64,000 nt of DNA, taken from Streptomyces sp. DG2A-72 (lineage in GTDB: Bacteria > Actinomycetota > Actinomycetes > Streptomycetales > Streptomycetaceae). The stretch covers positions 1 through 64,000 of the forward strand of contig NZ_JASTLC010000002.1 of the NCBI RefSeq assembly GCF_030499575.1. The letters run 5' to 3'. The notes under the pieces are model-generated. The model made no database searches, was not told the DNA's origin, and worked only from the letters and a program-made list of their open reading frames with translations. Shown in pieces: positions 23,416 to 30,766 of the stretch (positions within the stretch are counted from its first letter, which is position 1; each line of letters begins with the position of its first letter). Made by a program: the position numbers and the translations under genes.

Positions 23416-24653
23416 GTGGGCAGTCCACAGCGTGCGGCGAGCGCCCGCAAGCGGCCCTCAGCCGAACCGGCCCCCAAGAGTCGTAAGTCGTCGACGAGTT
23501 GCCGGGTCCGGGGCCGACACCGGACCTCTTCCTCTGCCTCCCGCTCGGCGTCGAGGAGGGCGTCGACCGCCTCGACACGGCGTCCCGCCTGCGTGAGCCC
23601 GTGGGCGAGATCGGTAAGGAGGTGGGCGCGGCGCTCTTTGGGCAGCGCGGCGCGGCTCGGGTTGGGGATGGCGTGGGCGACTGCGACGGCGTCCGCGCCT
23701 GCGCTGAGCTGGACGTGTGCGGCGACGCGGTACAACTTCGCGTTGGTGGGCCCGAATGCGGTCCACAGGCTGTTGCCGTCGAACCCGAGCTCGTCGGCGT
23801 GCTGGTCGGCCTGGTCGAGGAGGTCGGGGACCGCGCGGGCCGCCGCGGCGGCCCGGGTGTCGTCGAGTGCGGCGGCCGTGGCCTGCGCCATGGCGGCTTT
23901 GAGGTACAGCATGCCCAACACTGAGGTGCCGTCCTCGCCGCGGGTGCGCAAGTGGGGTCCGAGGCGGGCGGCGGCGCTGATGGCGAACTCGGCGGCGGCG
24001 TGGGGTTGGCCGTGCATGGTCATGGCGTCGGCGAGGTGACGCGCGGCCGATGCCATGTTGACGGGGTCCTCGGACCGCTCGGCGGCGGCCACGGCGCGGT
24101 GTCCGGAGACGAGCGCGAGGTCGGTATCGCCGTACTTGATCGCCGCGCCCTCGATGAGTTCGAGGGTGAAGGAGAGGAGCCGGAAGGCTTCGAGCTGGTC
24201 CTCGTGCTGGTGGCGGGCGGCGGCGCGGTTGGTGTCGACGAGGAGCTCGGGGACGAGCCGCCCGAGAGACGCGAAATGCCCCGCTTGAAAGGCGGATCTG
24301 GCATGGTCGAGGCGGCCGTGTAGGACCGTGACGGGGAGCGGGTCGGTGCCGTCGTCGTCCACCGCTCCCGTGATCACGTCGTGCCGTTGCAGGGTCCGGC
24401 GAATCACGTTGAGCTCGAACGAGTCCAGGCATTTGACCGCCGGAGCGGTGGAGAGGAACACCCCGACGTCGACTTGCAGTACGCGGGCCGCGCGCTCGAC
24501 CACGGAGAGATTGGGGTCGCGCTGCCGTTCGCCTCGCTCGACGTCTTGGGCCCATCTGCGGGACTGTCCCATCAGGCGGCCGAAGACTTCTTGCGTCATG
24601 CGGCGGCGCTCTCGCCAGTAGGCGACACGACGCCCGAACTCCTGCGCGTCCAT
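23412..24653 (-). CDS. XRE-family regulator with helical-repeat domain
   Basis: About 413 residues. The helix-turn-helix is at residues 8-60 (EFGRRVAYWRERRRMTQEVFGRLMGQSRRWAQDVERGE). The rest is TPR-like helical repeat. ATG 24653 is chosen because GGAG lies eight bases upstream. An ATG two codons earlier leaves only two bases of spacing. The divergent promoter region contains GCACGCA-CTT-TGCGTGC at 24682-24698, a probable operator. The flavoprotein gene is translationally coupled to it. Confidence 0.83.
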   Translation of the reverse strand: MDAQEFGRRVAYWRERRRMTQEVFGRLMGQSRRWAQDVERGERQRDPNLSVVERAARVLQVDVGVFLSTAPAVKCLDSFELNVIRRTLQRHDVITGAVDDDGTDPLPVTVLHGRLDHARSAFQAGHFASLGRLVPELLVDTNRAAARHQHEDQLEAFRLLSFTLELIEGAAIKYGDTDLALVSGHRAVAAAERSEDPVNMASAARHLADAMTMHGQPHAAAEFAISAAARLGPHLRTRGEDGTSVLGMLYLKAAMAQATAAALDDTRAAAAARAVPDLLDQADQHADELGFDGNSLWTAFGPTNAKLYRVAAHVQLSAGADAVAVAHAIPNPSRAALPKERRAHLLTDLAHGLTQAGRRVEAVDALLDAEREAEEEVRCRPRTRQLVDDLRLLGAGSAEGRLRALAARCGLPT

Positions 24654-24681
24654 GGACATTGCTCCGGGCCGGAATCATGAT

Positions 24682-24698
24682 GCACGCACTTTGCGTGC
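24682..24698. promoter_or_regulatory. GCACGCA palindromic operator, copy 1
   Basis: An inverted repeat with 7-bp arms, GCACGCA-CTT-TGCGTGC, between the XRE regulator and the divergent gene starting at 24733. The same palindrome with 8-bp arms recurs at 25464-25482 before the next plus-strand operon. Both are followed, about 35-40 bases on, by TACCGTCC and an ATG with no clear ribosome site. Confidence 0.75.
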
Positions 24699-24732
24699 CT
24701 ACAGTCCGTTGTACGCCCTCTACCGTCCAGAT

Positions 24733-25197
24733 ATGGCCGAGTCCAAGGAAACCGCTTGTAAGTGGGCCGCGTTCGTCTCCCCAAACGACGCGACCGCCGT
24801 CGAGCTGCGCTTGGCCGAGAGCTCTGCAATGAGGTTCGCGCCCTGCGGCATTCAGTGGGATGCCGTCGTGATCGCTCCTCTTGAGCGCGGCCTCGCCGCC
24901 CTCGATGTTCTCGGCCTACCGCAGGACGAGGGGCATCCCGTGTTCGCCGACTACTACAAACAAGAGCTGATCGTGCAGGTTCGAGCCGGGACCGCGGCCG
25001 ATCAGTTCGAGGACGTCCAAGGCGTCCGCCCGCTCTCGCGCGGAGGGTGGGTCATGGTCCCCAACATGGGGGCCGGAACGACGCATGCCGCATGGATCAG
25101 CCGTCCAACTTCCTGGGAAGTGCGCTACGTTGACGCCACCGCGTTGCGCGAGGCACTCCTCATGGCCGACAGACTCGGCGTGCCTGCGCGCTGCTGA
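24733..25197 (+). CDS. hypothetical protein under GCACGCA operator
   Basis: A 154-residue protein from ATG 24733, which starts only 11-12 bases after a TACCGT -10-like sequence and has no ribosome site, suggesting a leaderless transcript. An upstream frame to 24652 would run through the operator. The sequence (RFAPCGIQWDAVVIAPLERGLAALDVLG, SRGGWVMVPNMGAGTTHAAWISR) has a layout faintly like the N-terminal part of bifunctional primase/polymerases, but the catalytic Asp pair is not evident. It is monocistronic and followed by two hairpins. Function unknown. Confidence 0.7.
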   Translation: MAESKETACKWAAFVSPNDATAVELRLAESSAMRFAPCGIQWDAVVIAPLERGLAALDVLGLPQDEGHPVFADYYKQELIVQVRAGTAADQFEDVQGVRPLSRGGWVMVPNMGAGTTHAAWISRPTSWEVRYVDATALREALLMADRLGVPARC

Positions 25198-25200
25198 ACC

Positions 25201-25277
25201 CCTCGGACAGCTCCCCCCGTGGCTGTCCGAGGTCCCCTCACCGCCCCCGGAGCCTCCGCGCCTTGGCTCCGGGGGCG
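25201..25277 (+). terminator. tandem terminator hairpins
   Basis: CCTCGGACAG (25201-25210) pairs with 25223-25232, and CGCCCCCGGAGCC (25242-25254) pairs with 25265-25277 before GCCCCTTTTCC. They directly follow the stop at 25197. A third hairpin, 25348-25362 with 25370-25384, lies further on. Together with the boxes at 25422 and 25464 these fill the 318-bp gap 25198-25515. Confidence 0.8.
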
Positions 25278-25421
25278 GCCCCTTTTCCAGCGGTGGCGGC
25301 CGTCCTGCAGAACGGTCGGCGCCCGGGAGAGGACGCCGTATCCTGGGGGCGGGCCTCCGGTGATTTGAGCACCGGGGGCCCGCCATCGTTCCCGGCCCCA
25401 TCAGCCCCGCCATTCGCTCGG

Positions 25422-25447
25422 CTCATCTTTTATGAGCTGGGGACATA
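25422..25447. promoter_or_regulatory. CTCAT-N5-ATGAG box, copy B
   Basis: CTCAT-CTTTT-ATGAG followed by CTGGGGACATA, as in copies A and C. It lies about 70 bp upstream of the gene at 25516 and just before the second GCACGCA palindrome. Confidence 0.75.
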
Positions 25448-25463
25448 TGGAGTAGACCGACAA

Positions 25464-25482
25464 GGCACGCACATTGCGTGCC
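25464..25482. promoter_or_regulatory. GCACGCA palindromic operator, copy 2
   Basis: A perfect inverted repeat with 8-bp arms, GGCACGCA-CAT-TGCGTGCC. It matches the site at 24682-24698 and probably binds the same XRE regulator, putting the 25516-26371 operon in its regulon. Confidence 0.75.
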
Positions 25483-25515
25483 ATCCTCGGGTCCGACTGC
25501 CCTTACCGTCCCGTC

Positions 25516-25968
25516 ATGGCGCATGTACCCAACGGCACGCCGCACCCCGAAGGGGGCGGTTCCGTGCATCTTCCAGTCGTACGCGGCTCCACCGAGTCCG
25601 CGGTCAAGTCGCCCCGAATCGGCGGCAGGCCGCCCCTGTTCGCTACGGATCTCGTTCGCACCCTCGACGTGGCCCGAGACGTCGTGAGCGGGCTCGGCGA
25701 CGAGGAGACGAGCGACGTCTCGGTGTCCGCCCTTACCGCCCTGGTGTGCACGGGCGCGACTCCGGCCGACGCGCTCCAAGCGGCGGCCGATGCCGCTCGG
25801 CGCGCCCCCACTCTTGAGCCCCACGGCCTCTCGCTCGCCCGCACACCCGGGCCGGTCGAGGACATGTGGGAGTACACGCTCACCATGACCGTCAGCACGC
25901 GCGACCCGCTGACCGGCGAGTGCGGCGGCCACACCCACCACGGCGACCAGCCGAGGAGCAAGCCGTGA
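25516..25968 (+). CDS. hypothetical protein, first gene of a three-gene operon
   Basis: A 150-residue protein from ATG 25516, again 11 bases after TACCGTCCCG with no ribosome site, so probably leaderless. The C-terminal part (SVSALTALVCTGATPADALQAAADAARRAPTLEPHG) is helical, and the last residues are His/Gly-rich (CGGHTHHGDQ). No signal peptide or catalytic motif is seen. It overlaps the next gene as GTGA. It shares its promoter architecture with the 24733 gene. Function unknown. Confidence 0.68.
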   Translation: MAHVPNGTPHPEGGGSVHLPVVRGSTESAVKSPRIGGRPPLFATDLVRTLDVARDVVSGLGDEETSDVSVSALTALVCTGATPADALQAAADAARRAPTLEPHGLSLARTPGPVEDMWEYTLTMTVSTRDPLTGECGGHTHHGDQPRSKP

Positions 25969-26231
25969 GTTCGACGGCCCGCACGTATCGGCTCCGGGAA
26001 TTCGACGTCACCACTCAACCCGGCGTCAACGCAGACGAGTTGGCCTACCCCGAGTTTCAGGCGGTGTGCATCACGGGGGACGATGACGCGTGCGGCCAGA
26101 CGTCCGGCATGGTCGAGGGCGTCGCCGAGGTCACCGAATGGATGGCGAGGCACACGCGGGACACCGGACATCAGCAGTTCCGGCACGCGTATTGGGTGTA
26201 CGTCACAGTCGAGCCGGGGGCGTGGAAGTGA
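25965..26231 (+). CDS. small conserved-type protein (DUF7848-like)
   Basis: An 88-residue protein from a GTG overlapping the previous stop (GTGA). The sequence YRLREFDVTTQPGVNADELAYPEFQAVCITGDDDACGQTSG followed by a WMARHTRDTGHQQFRHAYW stretch resembles small Streptomyces plasmid and accessory proteins I associate with DUF7848. Two Cys and two His could bind a metal. It ends with TGATG overlap into the next gene. The family name is from memory and low certainty; a function is not known to me. Confidence 0.65.
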   Translation: MSSTARTYRLREFDVTTQPGVNADELAYPEFQAVCITGDDDACGQTSGMVEGVAEVTEWMARHTRDTGHQQFRHAYWVYVTVEPGAWK

Positions 26232-26371
26232 TGGTGACCGACGAGCGGCGGGCGAAGCTGTGGAAGCGCGCCGAGCGAATACGGATGGGGTTCGACGCGG
26301 TCCGCCTGACGCGCGAGGCCCTCGCCCGAGAGCGCGAGCAGCAGCTCGCAGCGAGCGCGCCCCCCAGGTAG
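26231..26371 (+). CDS. very small basic protein
   Basis: A 46-residue, strongly basic helical peptide (DERRAKLWKRAERIRMGFDAVRLTREALAREREQQLAAS). Its ATG shares a base with the stop of the preceding gene (TGATG), which supports real, coupled translation. The length and charge suggest a protein or nucleic acid binding helix. It is followed 20 bp later by a terminator, so it is the last gene of the operon. Function unknown. Confidence 0.6.
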   Translation: MVTDERRAKLWKRAERIRMGFDAVRLTREALAREREQQLAASAPPR

Positions 26372-26390
26372 CCCGCCCCACCACATGCCG

Positions 26391-26428
26391 GCGCCCGGCT
26401 CCCTATCGACGGTCAGGGAGTCGGGCGC
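26391..26428 (+). terminator. intrinsic terminator
   Basis: GCGCCCGGCTCCCT at 26391-26404 pairs with 26415-26428 (one G-U pair) around a 10-base loop, followed by CTTTGTCTGT. It separates the plus-strand operon from the convergent genes to the right. Confidence 0.8.
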
Positions 26429-26447
26429 CTTTGTCTGTGCGGGCGGG

Positions 26448-26789
26448 TCAGTCTCCGCCGCCTCGGCCGTCGTCCGTCTCAGACCGGTCGGCGCTCTTAC
26501 CGAGTCGGACACCGGCGAGCCCAAGGCCCCCTTGCAGAAGGGCCGTTACGAGGATCGCTACGGCCCAACCGCCGAAGAACAGGCCGCACAGAAGGCCGCC
26601 GAGGGTGAGGACGACGAGGAGGGCGGCGAGGACCGAGGCGTACGACGGTGCGGAGTGCCAGCCGCGTAGCGCGACCATGCCGCCGCTCCCGACGATCACG
26701 GCCAGCACACACAAGGCGGTGCGGAGCAATGCGAATCGAAGTGCTGTCCAGGCGTCCCGTACGGTGCGCCCGTCCCCCCGTGTGGTCAT
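26448..26789 (-). CDS. small membrane protein
   Basis: A 113-residue protein with three hydrophobic helices (LCVLAVIVGSGGMVAL, VLAALLVVLTLGGLLCGLFFG and WAVAILVTALLQGGLGLAGV) and an acidic, Gly-rich tail. ATG 26789. Short cytoplasmic ends argue against an enzyme. It is followed at 26391-26428 by the shared terminator and lies downstream of another small membrane protein in the same direction. A role in surface exclusion or spread would be typical for plasmid proteins of this kind, but is only a guess. Confidence 0.65.
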   Translation of the reverse strand: MTTRGDGRTVRDAWTALRFALLRTALCVLAVIVGSGGMVALRGWHSAPSYASVLAALLVVLTLGGLLCGLFFGGWAVAILVTALLQGGLGLAGVRLGKSADRSETDDGRGGGD

Positions 26790-26854
26790 GTCAGAGCCTC
26801 CCTGTTCCGCCGCAAGCCTAGATCGGCTCCGCTTGGCGCTGCGGTCGGGAGCGG

Positions 26855-27400
26855 CTAGTCCTGCTCGACCGCGGGGCGGACTTCGCGGAGTGGCCGCTCC
26901 CGGTCCGGATAGAGCGGGGTCTCGTCGGCGAGCTCGGGGAACTCGTCAAGCGGGCTGATCTCGCACCGCTTGCCGTACAGCTCGGCCCACCGGATGGCGT
27001 CCCGCAATGACCACTCACGGCGGAGGAGGAGCCGCTCCTCGACGATCCACACAACCCAGTCGCCGCGCCCGTTGCGGCGGCGGTACCAAAGGAGCGCCAG
27101 GACCAGGGCGACGGCGCCCTCGAACACAGCCCAAGGCAGCAGAGCGAATCGGGAGACCGGCAGCGCCCAGGCCAGGAGGAGGGCGAGGACCGCCCCGGTT
27201 GCCCAGGCGATCCAATGGGCGTACGGCCGCGGGGGGACGGTGCGCCGGTACGCCATGAGGGCGCCGCCAAGCATCCCGGCCGCGAACCACACGGGCGCGG
27301 TGCTGCCGGTGCCGGCGGCGAGCACCACGCACACCGTGGCGCCGCCGAGGAGTCCGCCCGCTATCCGTCGATCTTGGCCGCGGTCGGTGTCCTGCGTCAT
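26855..27400 (-). CDS. membrane protein with acidic cytoplasmic domain
   Basis: A 181-residue protein with about four membrane helices in residues 13-108 (GGLLGGATVCVVLAAG, PVWFAAGMLGGALMAY, WIAWATGAVLALLLAWALPV, LLPWAVFEGAVALVLALLW). An acidic cytoplasmic tail of about 70 residues follows (LLLRREWSLRDAIRWAELYGKRCEISPLDEFPELADE). No known domain is recognised. It is transcribed with the smaller membrane protein to its left. Confidence 0.65.
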   Translation of the reverse strand: MTQDTDRGQDRRIAGGLLGGATVCVVLAAGTGSTAPVWFAAGMLGGALMAYRRTVPPRPYAHWIAWATGAVLALLLAWALPVSRFALLPWAVFEGAVALVLALLWYRRRNGRGDWVVWIVEERLLLRREWSLRDAIRWAELYGKRCEISPLDEFPELADETPLYPDRERPLREVRPAVEQD

Positions 27401-27452
27401 CTACTGGTCCCCCTCTGGGATCGTCAGCGGTAAGGGTGCCATGTCACGGCGG

Positions 27453-27480
27453 AGCGCCCGCCCCATGCAGGGCGGGCGCT
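27453..27480 (-). terminator. intrinsic terminator
   Basis: AGCGCCCGCCC at 27453-27463 pairs perfectly with 27470-27480. It lies 20 bp downstream of the stop of the zinc-binding protein gene at 27501. Confidence 0.8.
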
Positions 27481-27500
27481 CGAACGTCCGGACGCGCGGG

Positions 27501-28442
27501 TCAGTCACGGTCGGCGGACGGCGTTCCGTGGCCGTCGACCACCCAGGCCGCTTGATCCCACACCGGCTCGGTGCCGTCGGCGATCCGGTGGAGGAGCTCG
27601 ACCAGGCCGCGGCCGTCGTCGTCGGCTGCGGTCGACCGGGACCACGGGAGGGTGCCGTCCCACGGCATATCGGGGTGGCCCGAGGTGGGGTGGCTGGTCC
27701 ACGCGTACCAGGCGCGCCACAGGTTGGAGACGTAGACGGTTCCCACTGCGGCCCACGGGTGCACGCGGAGGAGCTCCTCGGGTACGGCGGTGAAGTGCGG
27801 CGGCTGGTCGGCCGGGTCCAAGAGCCGGGTGGGGTACCGGTTGACCGGGGCGCGGTCGCTCTCCCGTACGACGGCCGCGCCGGTCGTCAGTGCGTCGAGC
27901 TGGTCGAGGACGGCGGCGCGCTCGGCGCTGCCCGCGGTCCCGGCCGGGGCCGCGTACAACACGTGCCGGTCGTGGAGCCGGACAACGGCCACCGATGCCG
28001 GCGGGGCGTCGTGGTCGGCTTCGGCGGCCACGACGACCAGCACGGCCGAGGGGTTCGCGATGAGCTCGCGGGCGGCGCGCTGCGCGGTGTCGTGCTCGGT
28101 CCACAGGCGTACGGCGAGGCGGCAGGGGTCGCAGTGTCGGCCGCGGCCGAGCGGCTCCTCCTCGCGGGTGTCGCAGCGTCGGCAGATGTGTTGCAGCTCG
28201 CGGGCGCGGTCGAGGGCGGCCCGCTGCGCCGGGGTGGCCTTGCGCTTGGGGACGGCGTCGGCCCTCACATACAAGGGCGCGTAACTGTTGCCGTGGTAGA
28301 GGACTTGGGCGACCGGTTCACCACCGGGCTTAAGCGGCGGGTCCATCTCGGCGAGTTGGGTCTTTGTGGCGAGCGTGTCCGGTACCTGGTCCCATCGGGT
28401 GTAGCGCTGGAGATCCGGCAGGGCTGGAATGGCGGCGGGCAA
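27501..28442 (-). CDS. RRQRL-motif-like zinc-binding protein
   Basis: A 313-residue protein from a TTG at 28442 with a textbook AGGAGG ribosome site. The N-terminus RYTRWDQVPDTLATKTQLAEM and PVAQVLYH...LYVRADAVPKRKATPAQRAALDRAREL matches the small Streptomyces family annotated as RRQRL motif zinc-binding proteins. It is followed by a zinc ribbon, CRRCDTREEEPLGRGRHCDPC. Residues 110-313 are an extra alpha/beta domain (VLVVVAAEADHDAPPASVAVVRLHDRHVLYAAPAG). The zinc ribbon suggests nucleic acid binding. Its biological role is not known. Confidence 0.75.
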   Translation of the reverse strand: MPAAIPALPDLQRYTRWDQVPDTLATKTQLAEMDPPLKPGGEPVAQVLYHGNSYAPLYVRADAVPKRKATPAQRAALDRARELQHICRRCDTREEEPLGRGRHCDPCRLAVRLWTEHDTAQRAARELIANPSAVLVVVAAEADHDAPPASVAVVRLHDRHVLYAAPAGTAGSAERAAVLDQLDALTTGAAVVRESDRAPVNRYPTRLLDPADQPPHFTAVPEELLRVHPWAAVGTVYVSNLWRAWYAWTSHPTSGHPDMPWDGTLPWSRSTAADDDGRGLVELLHRIADGTEPVWDQAAWVVDGHGTPSADRD

Positions 28443-28514
28443 GTGAGTGTCCTCCTGTCGGCGAGTCTGGGCTCGCGTGGGGTGTAACGAGTTCGGCGTA
28501 CGCGCCGAACCGCG

Positions 28515-28552
28515 GAGCCCCCCGCCCCCATGATGAGCGGGGCGGGGGGCTC
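28515..28552 (-). terminator. intrinsic terminator
   Basis: GAGCCCCCCGCCCC at 28515-28528 pairs perfectly with 28539-28552. It lies 27 bp downstream of the stop of the RapZ-domain gene. Confidence 0.82.
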
Positions 28553-28578
28553 GGTCTGGGAATTGAGGCAGGCGTCTT

Positions 28579-29310
28579 CTACCGCTCGACGACGGGCTTT
28601 TCGATGTCGCGGTCTTCGCTCACGATCTTGACCTCGTCCCTTTCCTCGTGGTGCTGCATCACGAGCCACCGGACCATTGCGGCCGAGCGGTGACGGCCTC
28701 CCGCACAACCGACGGCGACGCGGACCGGACCGGCGAGCGGGTTCGAGCGGTAGGCGTCCACGGCGGCGCGGATGGCGAGACCGAGCTCGCGGACGCCGGG
28801 GGTGTTGAACACGGCGCGCATGACGAGTTCGTGAGTCGCGGTGAGGTCCCGAAGGCTCGGGTCGAGGTGCGGGTCTTTGAAGGGCCGCATGTCGAATACG
28901 AGGTCGGCCTCGGGTACCGGGCCGTGAAGGTAGCCGAACGACTCATAGGTGACGTCGGCCGGTGCCGCGCGGAAAGCCTCGCTGTACTGCAACTCTGCCT
29001 TGCCGAGCTCCTCGCCGAATTCCTCGGCCCCGAACTCGTCGGTGAGCTCGCGCAGAACGGCCCGCTTCTCGCGGTAGTAGCCGAGGAGCTCCTCCCCGGT
29101 CACGTGGGGCGGCTCCTCCTCGAACTCCGCGAGGGCGGCCTTTGTGCTGGCTTCTGATTCGGTGTCGTTGAACTCGGTGGCCGTCCCGTGATCGTGCTGG
29201 AGCTGGTCGTACCTCGCGCGGGTCGTCGTCGCCAGAAGGAGAGCATCCCCCCGGTTCTGGAGTGCGACGACGCGGCGCAGGGCGGCGCGGCTGGAGTTCG
29301 AGTCGGTCAC
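28579..29310 (-). CDS. RapZ C-terminal domain protein
   Basis: About 243 residues from a GTG at 29310 with GAAGGGAAAG upstream. Residues 1-125 are a helical N-terminal region. The C-terminal part has the RapZ signatures: DMRPFKDPHLDPSLRDLTATHELVM and VRVAVGCAGGRHRSAAMVRWLV, the GCxGGxHRS anion-binding loop. RapZ binds RNA and metabolites of amino-sugar metabolism in enterics through this domain. Here the usual N-terminal P-loop kinase domain is absent, so this is a stand-alone C-domain with a new partner. It overlaps the upstream gene as GTGA. Confidence 0.82.
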   Translation of the reverse strand: MTDSNSSRAALRRVVALQNRGDALLLATTTRARYDQLQHDHGTATEFNDTESEASTKAALAEFEEEPPHVTGEELLGYYREKRAVLRELTDEFGAEEFGEELGKAELQYSEAFRAAPADVTYESFGYLHGPVPEADLVFDMRPFKDPHLDPSLRDLTATHELVMRAVFNTPGVRELGLAIRAAVDAYRSNPLAGPVRVAVGCAGGRHRSAAMVRWLVMQHHEERDEVKIVSEDRDIEKPVVER

Positions 29311-29606
29311 GGTGTCTTTCCCTTCGTGGGCGTGGTGCCGGCGCGTGCGGCGGCTCGGCCCTGGTCGGTGATACGGAAGACGTGCGGGTGTGTCCGGTGC
29401 TCGCCGTCGGGGTCGGGGGTGCCTTGGATGTGGCCGCAGTCGTCGAGGGAGTCGGCGAGGCCGAGCTCTTCGAGGGCGGTCTCGTCCGCGGGCGTCAGCC
29501 ACGCTGTCCCGCCCGAGGGCAGTTCGACGCGGGGCAGGATGCTGCCCTTGGGGTGCTCGGCCGCGGCCAGGAGGAAGGCGAGCCGCTTCGGGGTGAGGCG
29601 CGGCAC
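29307..29606 (-). CDS. small hypothetical protein
   Basis: A 99-residue protein (MPRLTPKRLAFLLAAAEHPKGSILPRVELPSGGTAWLTPADETALEELGL...FRITDQGRAAA). The pattern of helices and the terminal ITDQGRAAA strand-turn resemble a winged-helix DNA-binding domain, so it may be a small regulator. Its stop overlaps the RapZ-domain start as GTGA, indicating coupled synthesis. It begins 4 bp after the stop of the upstream membrane-protein gene. Confidence 0.68.
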   Translation of the reverse strand: MPRLTPKRLAFLLAAAEHPKGSILPRVELPSGGTAWLTPADETALEELGLADSLDDCGHIQGTPDPDGEHRTHPHVFRITDQGRAAARAGTTPTKGKTP

Positions 29607-29610
29607 GGGG

Positions 29611-30195
29611 TCAGTCCCGGGTGCTGAGCCAGGTCATCACCGCGGCGGCTCCGGCTCCGATCGCCAGGTGTAGAGCGGCGTCGAGTTCCATCCATGCCGT
29701 GCCGGGCCCGTTGATCTCCTTCGTAAGGGTGCCGTCGTCCTTCATCCGTACGGCCTGGCAGTGGTCGACGTATCCGCGCTTGCGGGTCTTGTCGGCGAGC
29801 CAGAGGAACGCGGCTCCTCGGTCAATGACTACGTGCGTCAGGCCGTTGATCGCAGCGCCCGCAAGCAGGGCGGACACGGGGACACGGCGGCCGAACGCTC
29901 GGGTGAGGGCGGCAGCCGCGCCCGTCTGGATGCCCGTATAAGAGGCGACGTGAACCGCGACGGCGCGGCGGCCTCGCGCGTTCGCCGTCATGGTCGGCTC
30001 GTCGCTGCGGTCGTGCTCCTCGTCCCCGACGGCCACGCCGTCCCGGTAGACATGGTGGGAGCCGTACAGGCGCTTACACCGGGCCGTCTCGGACCCTTGG
30101 GCCCAGTGGTCACAGAGGGGGTGGAGCGCCTCGAAGGTGCTCAGAAGTGCGGCGAACAGGGCGAGGCGTTCGACGCCGGAGGCGGCGGACTTCAT
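29611..30195 (-). CDS. DUF3307-like membrane protein
   Basis: A 194-residue protein. Hydrophobic segments include RLALFAALLSTFEALHPLC, AVAVHVASYTGIQTGAAAALT, VPVSALLAGAAINGLTHVVIDRG and LDAALHLAIGAGAAAVMTWL. Conserved-looking His and Asp residues (HPLCDHW, HVASY, HVVIDR, LDAALHL) match the pattern of DUF3307-type proteins common on Streptomyces mobile elements. The biochemical role of the group is not known to me. It is the first gene of the three-gene unit ending with the RapZ-domain protein. Confidence 0.68.
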   Translation of the reverse strand: MKSAASGVERLALFAALLSTFEALHPLCDHWAQGSETARCKRLYGSHHVYRDGVAVGDEEHDRSDEPTMTANARGRRAVAVHVASYTGIQTGAAAALTRAFGRRVPVSALLAGAAINGLTHVVIDRGAAFLWLADKTRKRGYVDHCQAVRMKDDGTLTKEINGPGTAWMELDAALHLAIGAGAAAVMTWLSTRD

Positions 30196-30224
30196 GTCGG
30201 GTTGGTCCTCTCGGTCCGGTCGGT

Positions 30225-30246
30225 GCCGGGGCCTGGTGGCCCCGGC
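30225..30246 (-). terminator. intrinsic terminator
   Basis: GCCGGGGCC at 30225-30233 pairs with 30238-30246 around a TGGT loop, 22 bp downstream of the stop of the 30268-30633 gene. Confidence 0.65.
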
Positions 30247-30267
30247 CGGGGTGCGCTGTGGCTGGAG

Positions 30268-30633
30268 CTACTGACCGGACGGGCGTCCGCCGAGGTGGAC
30301 ATCGCCGTACACCACACCACCGCTCACGCCGTGGACGTCGCCGAGGACGACACCCCCGCCGATCACGGGCGCGCTGCCGCCGAAGGTGAACCCGGACGGC
30401 AGGGAGGCGAGGACGTCCTCGGCGGGCGCGGTCTCCTCGGCGGGGAAGTCGGGCAGCGTCGCCGCGCGGGACTTCAGGGCACGGGTAGCGGCTTCGTCGA
30501 ACCTGATCCACGAGCGGCCGATCTTGCCGTTGTCGTCCTCGGTGTAGACGACGAGGACGGCGCCCTTGGAGTCGCCTTCGAGGTTGAAGCGCGTGGCGGT
30601 ACCGGTGATCTCGGTTTCGGGGGTGGGCTTCAT
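30268..30633 (-). CDS. hypothetical protein
   Basis: A 121-residue protein. Residues 1-60 are beta-rich (TEITGTATRFNLEGDSKGAVLVVYTEDDNGKIGRSWIRFDE). The C-terminus is a Gly/Val repeat (APVIGGGVVLGDVHGVSGGVVYGDVHLGG) with a beta-helix-like GDVH repeat. No signal peptide. It has its own terminator. Function unknown. Confidence 0.65.
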   Translation of the reverse strand: MKPTPETEITGTATRFNLEGDSKGAVLVVYTEDDNGKIGRSWIRFDEAATRALKSRAATLPDFPAEETAPAEDVLASLPSGFTFGGSAPVIGGGVVLGDVHGVSGGVVYGDVHLGGRPSGQ

Positions 30634-30766
30634 GTGCGGTGTTCCTCCGGGGTGTTGGGGTCGTGGGCGGTGCTGTGGGATGGCCCGAGTTGACCCGGCG
30701 CCGGCACGTGCGGGACATGCCGGACCGCGACGACTCGACGCGTCGCACGGCGGGTACTGCGGGAGG

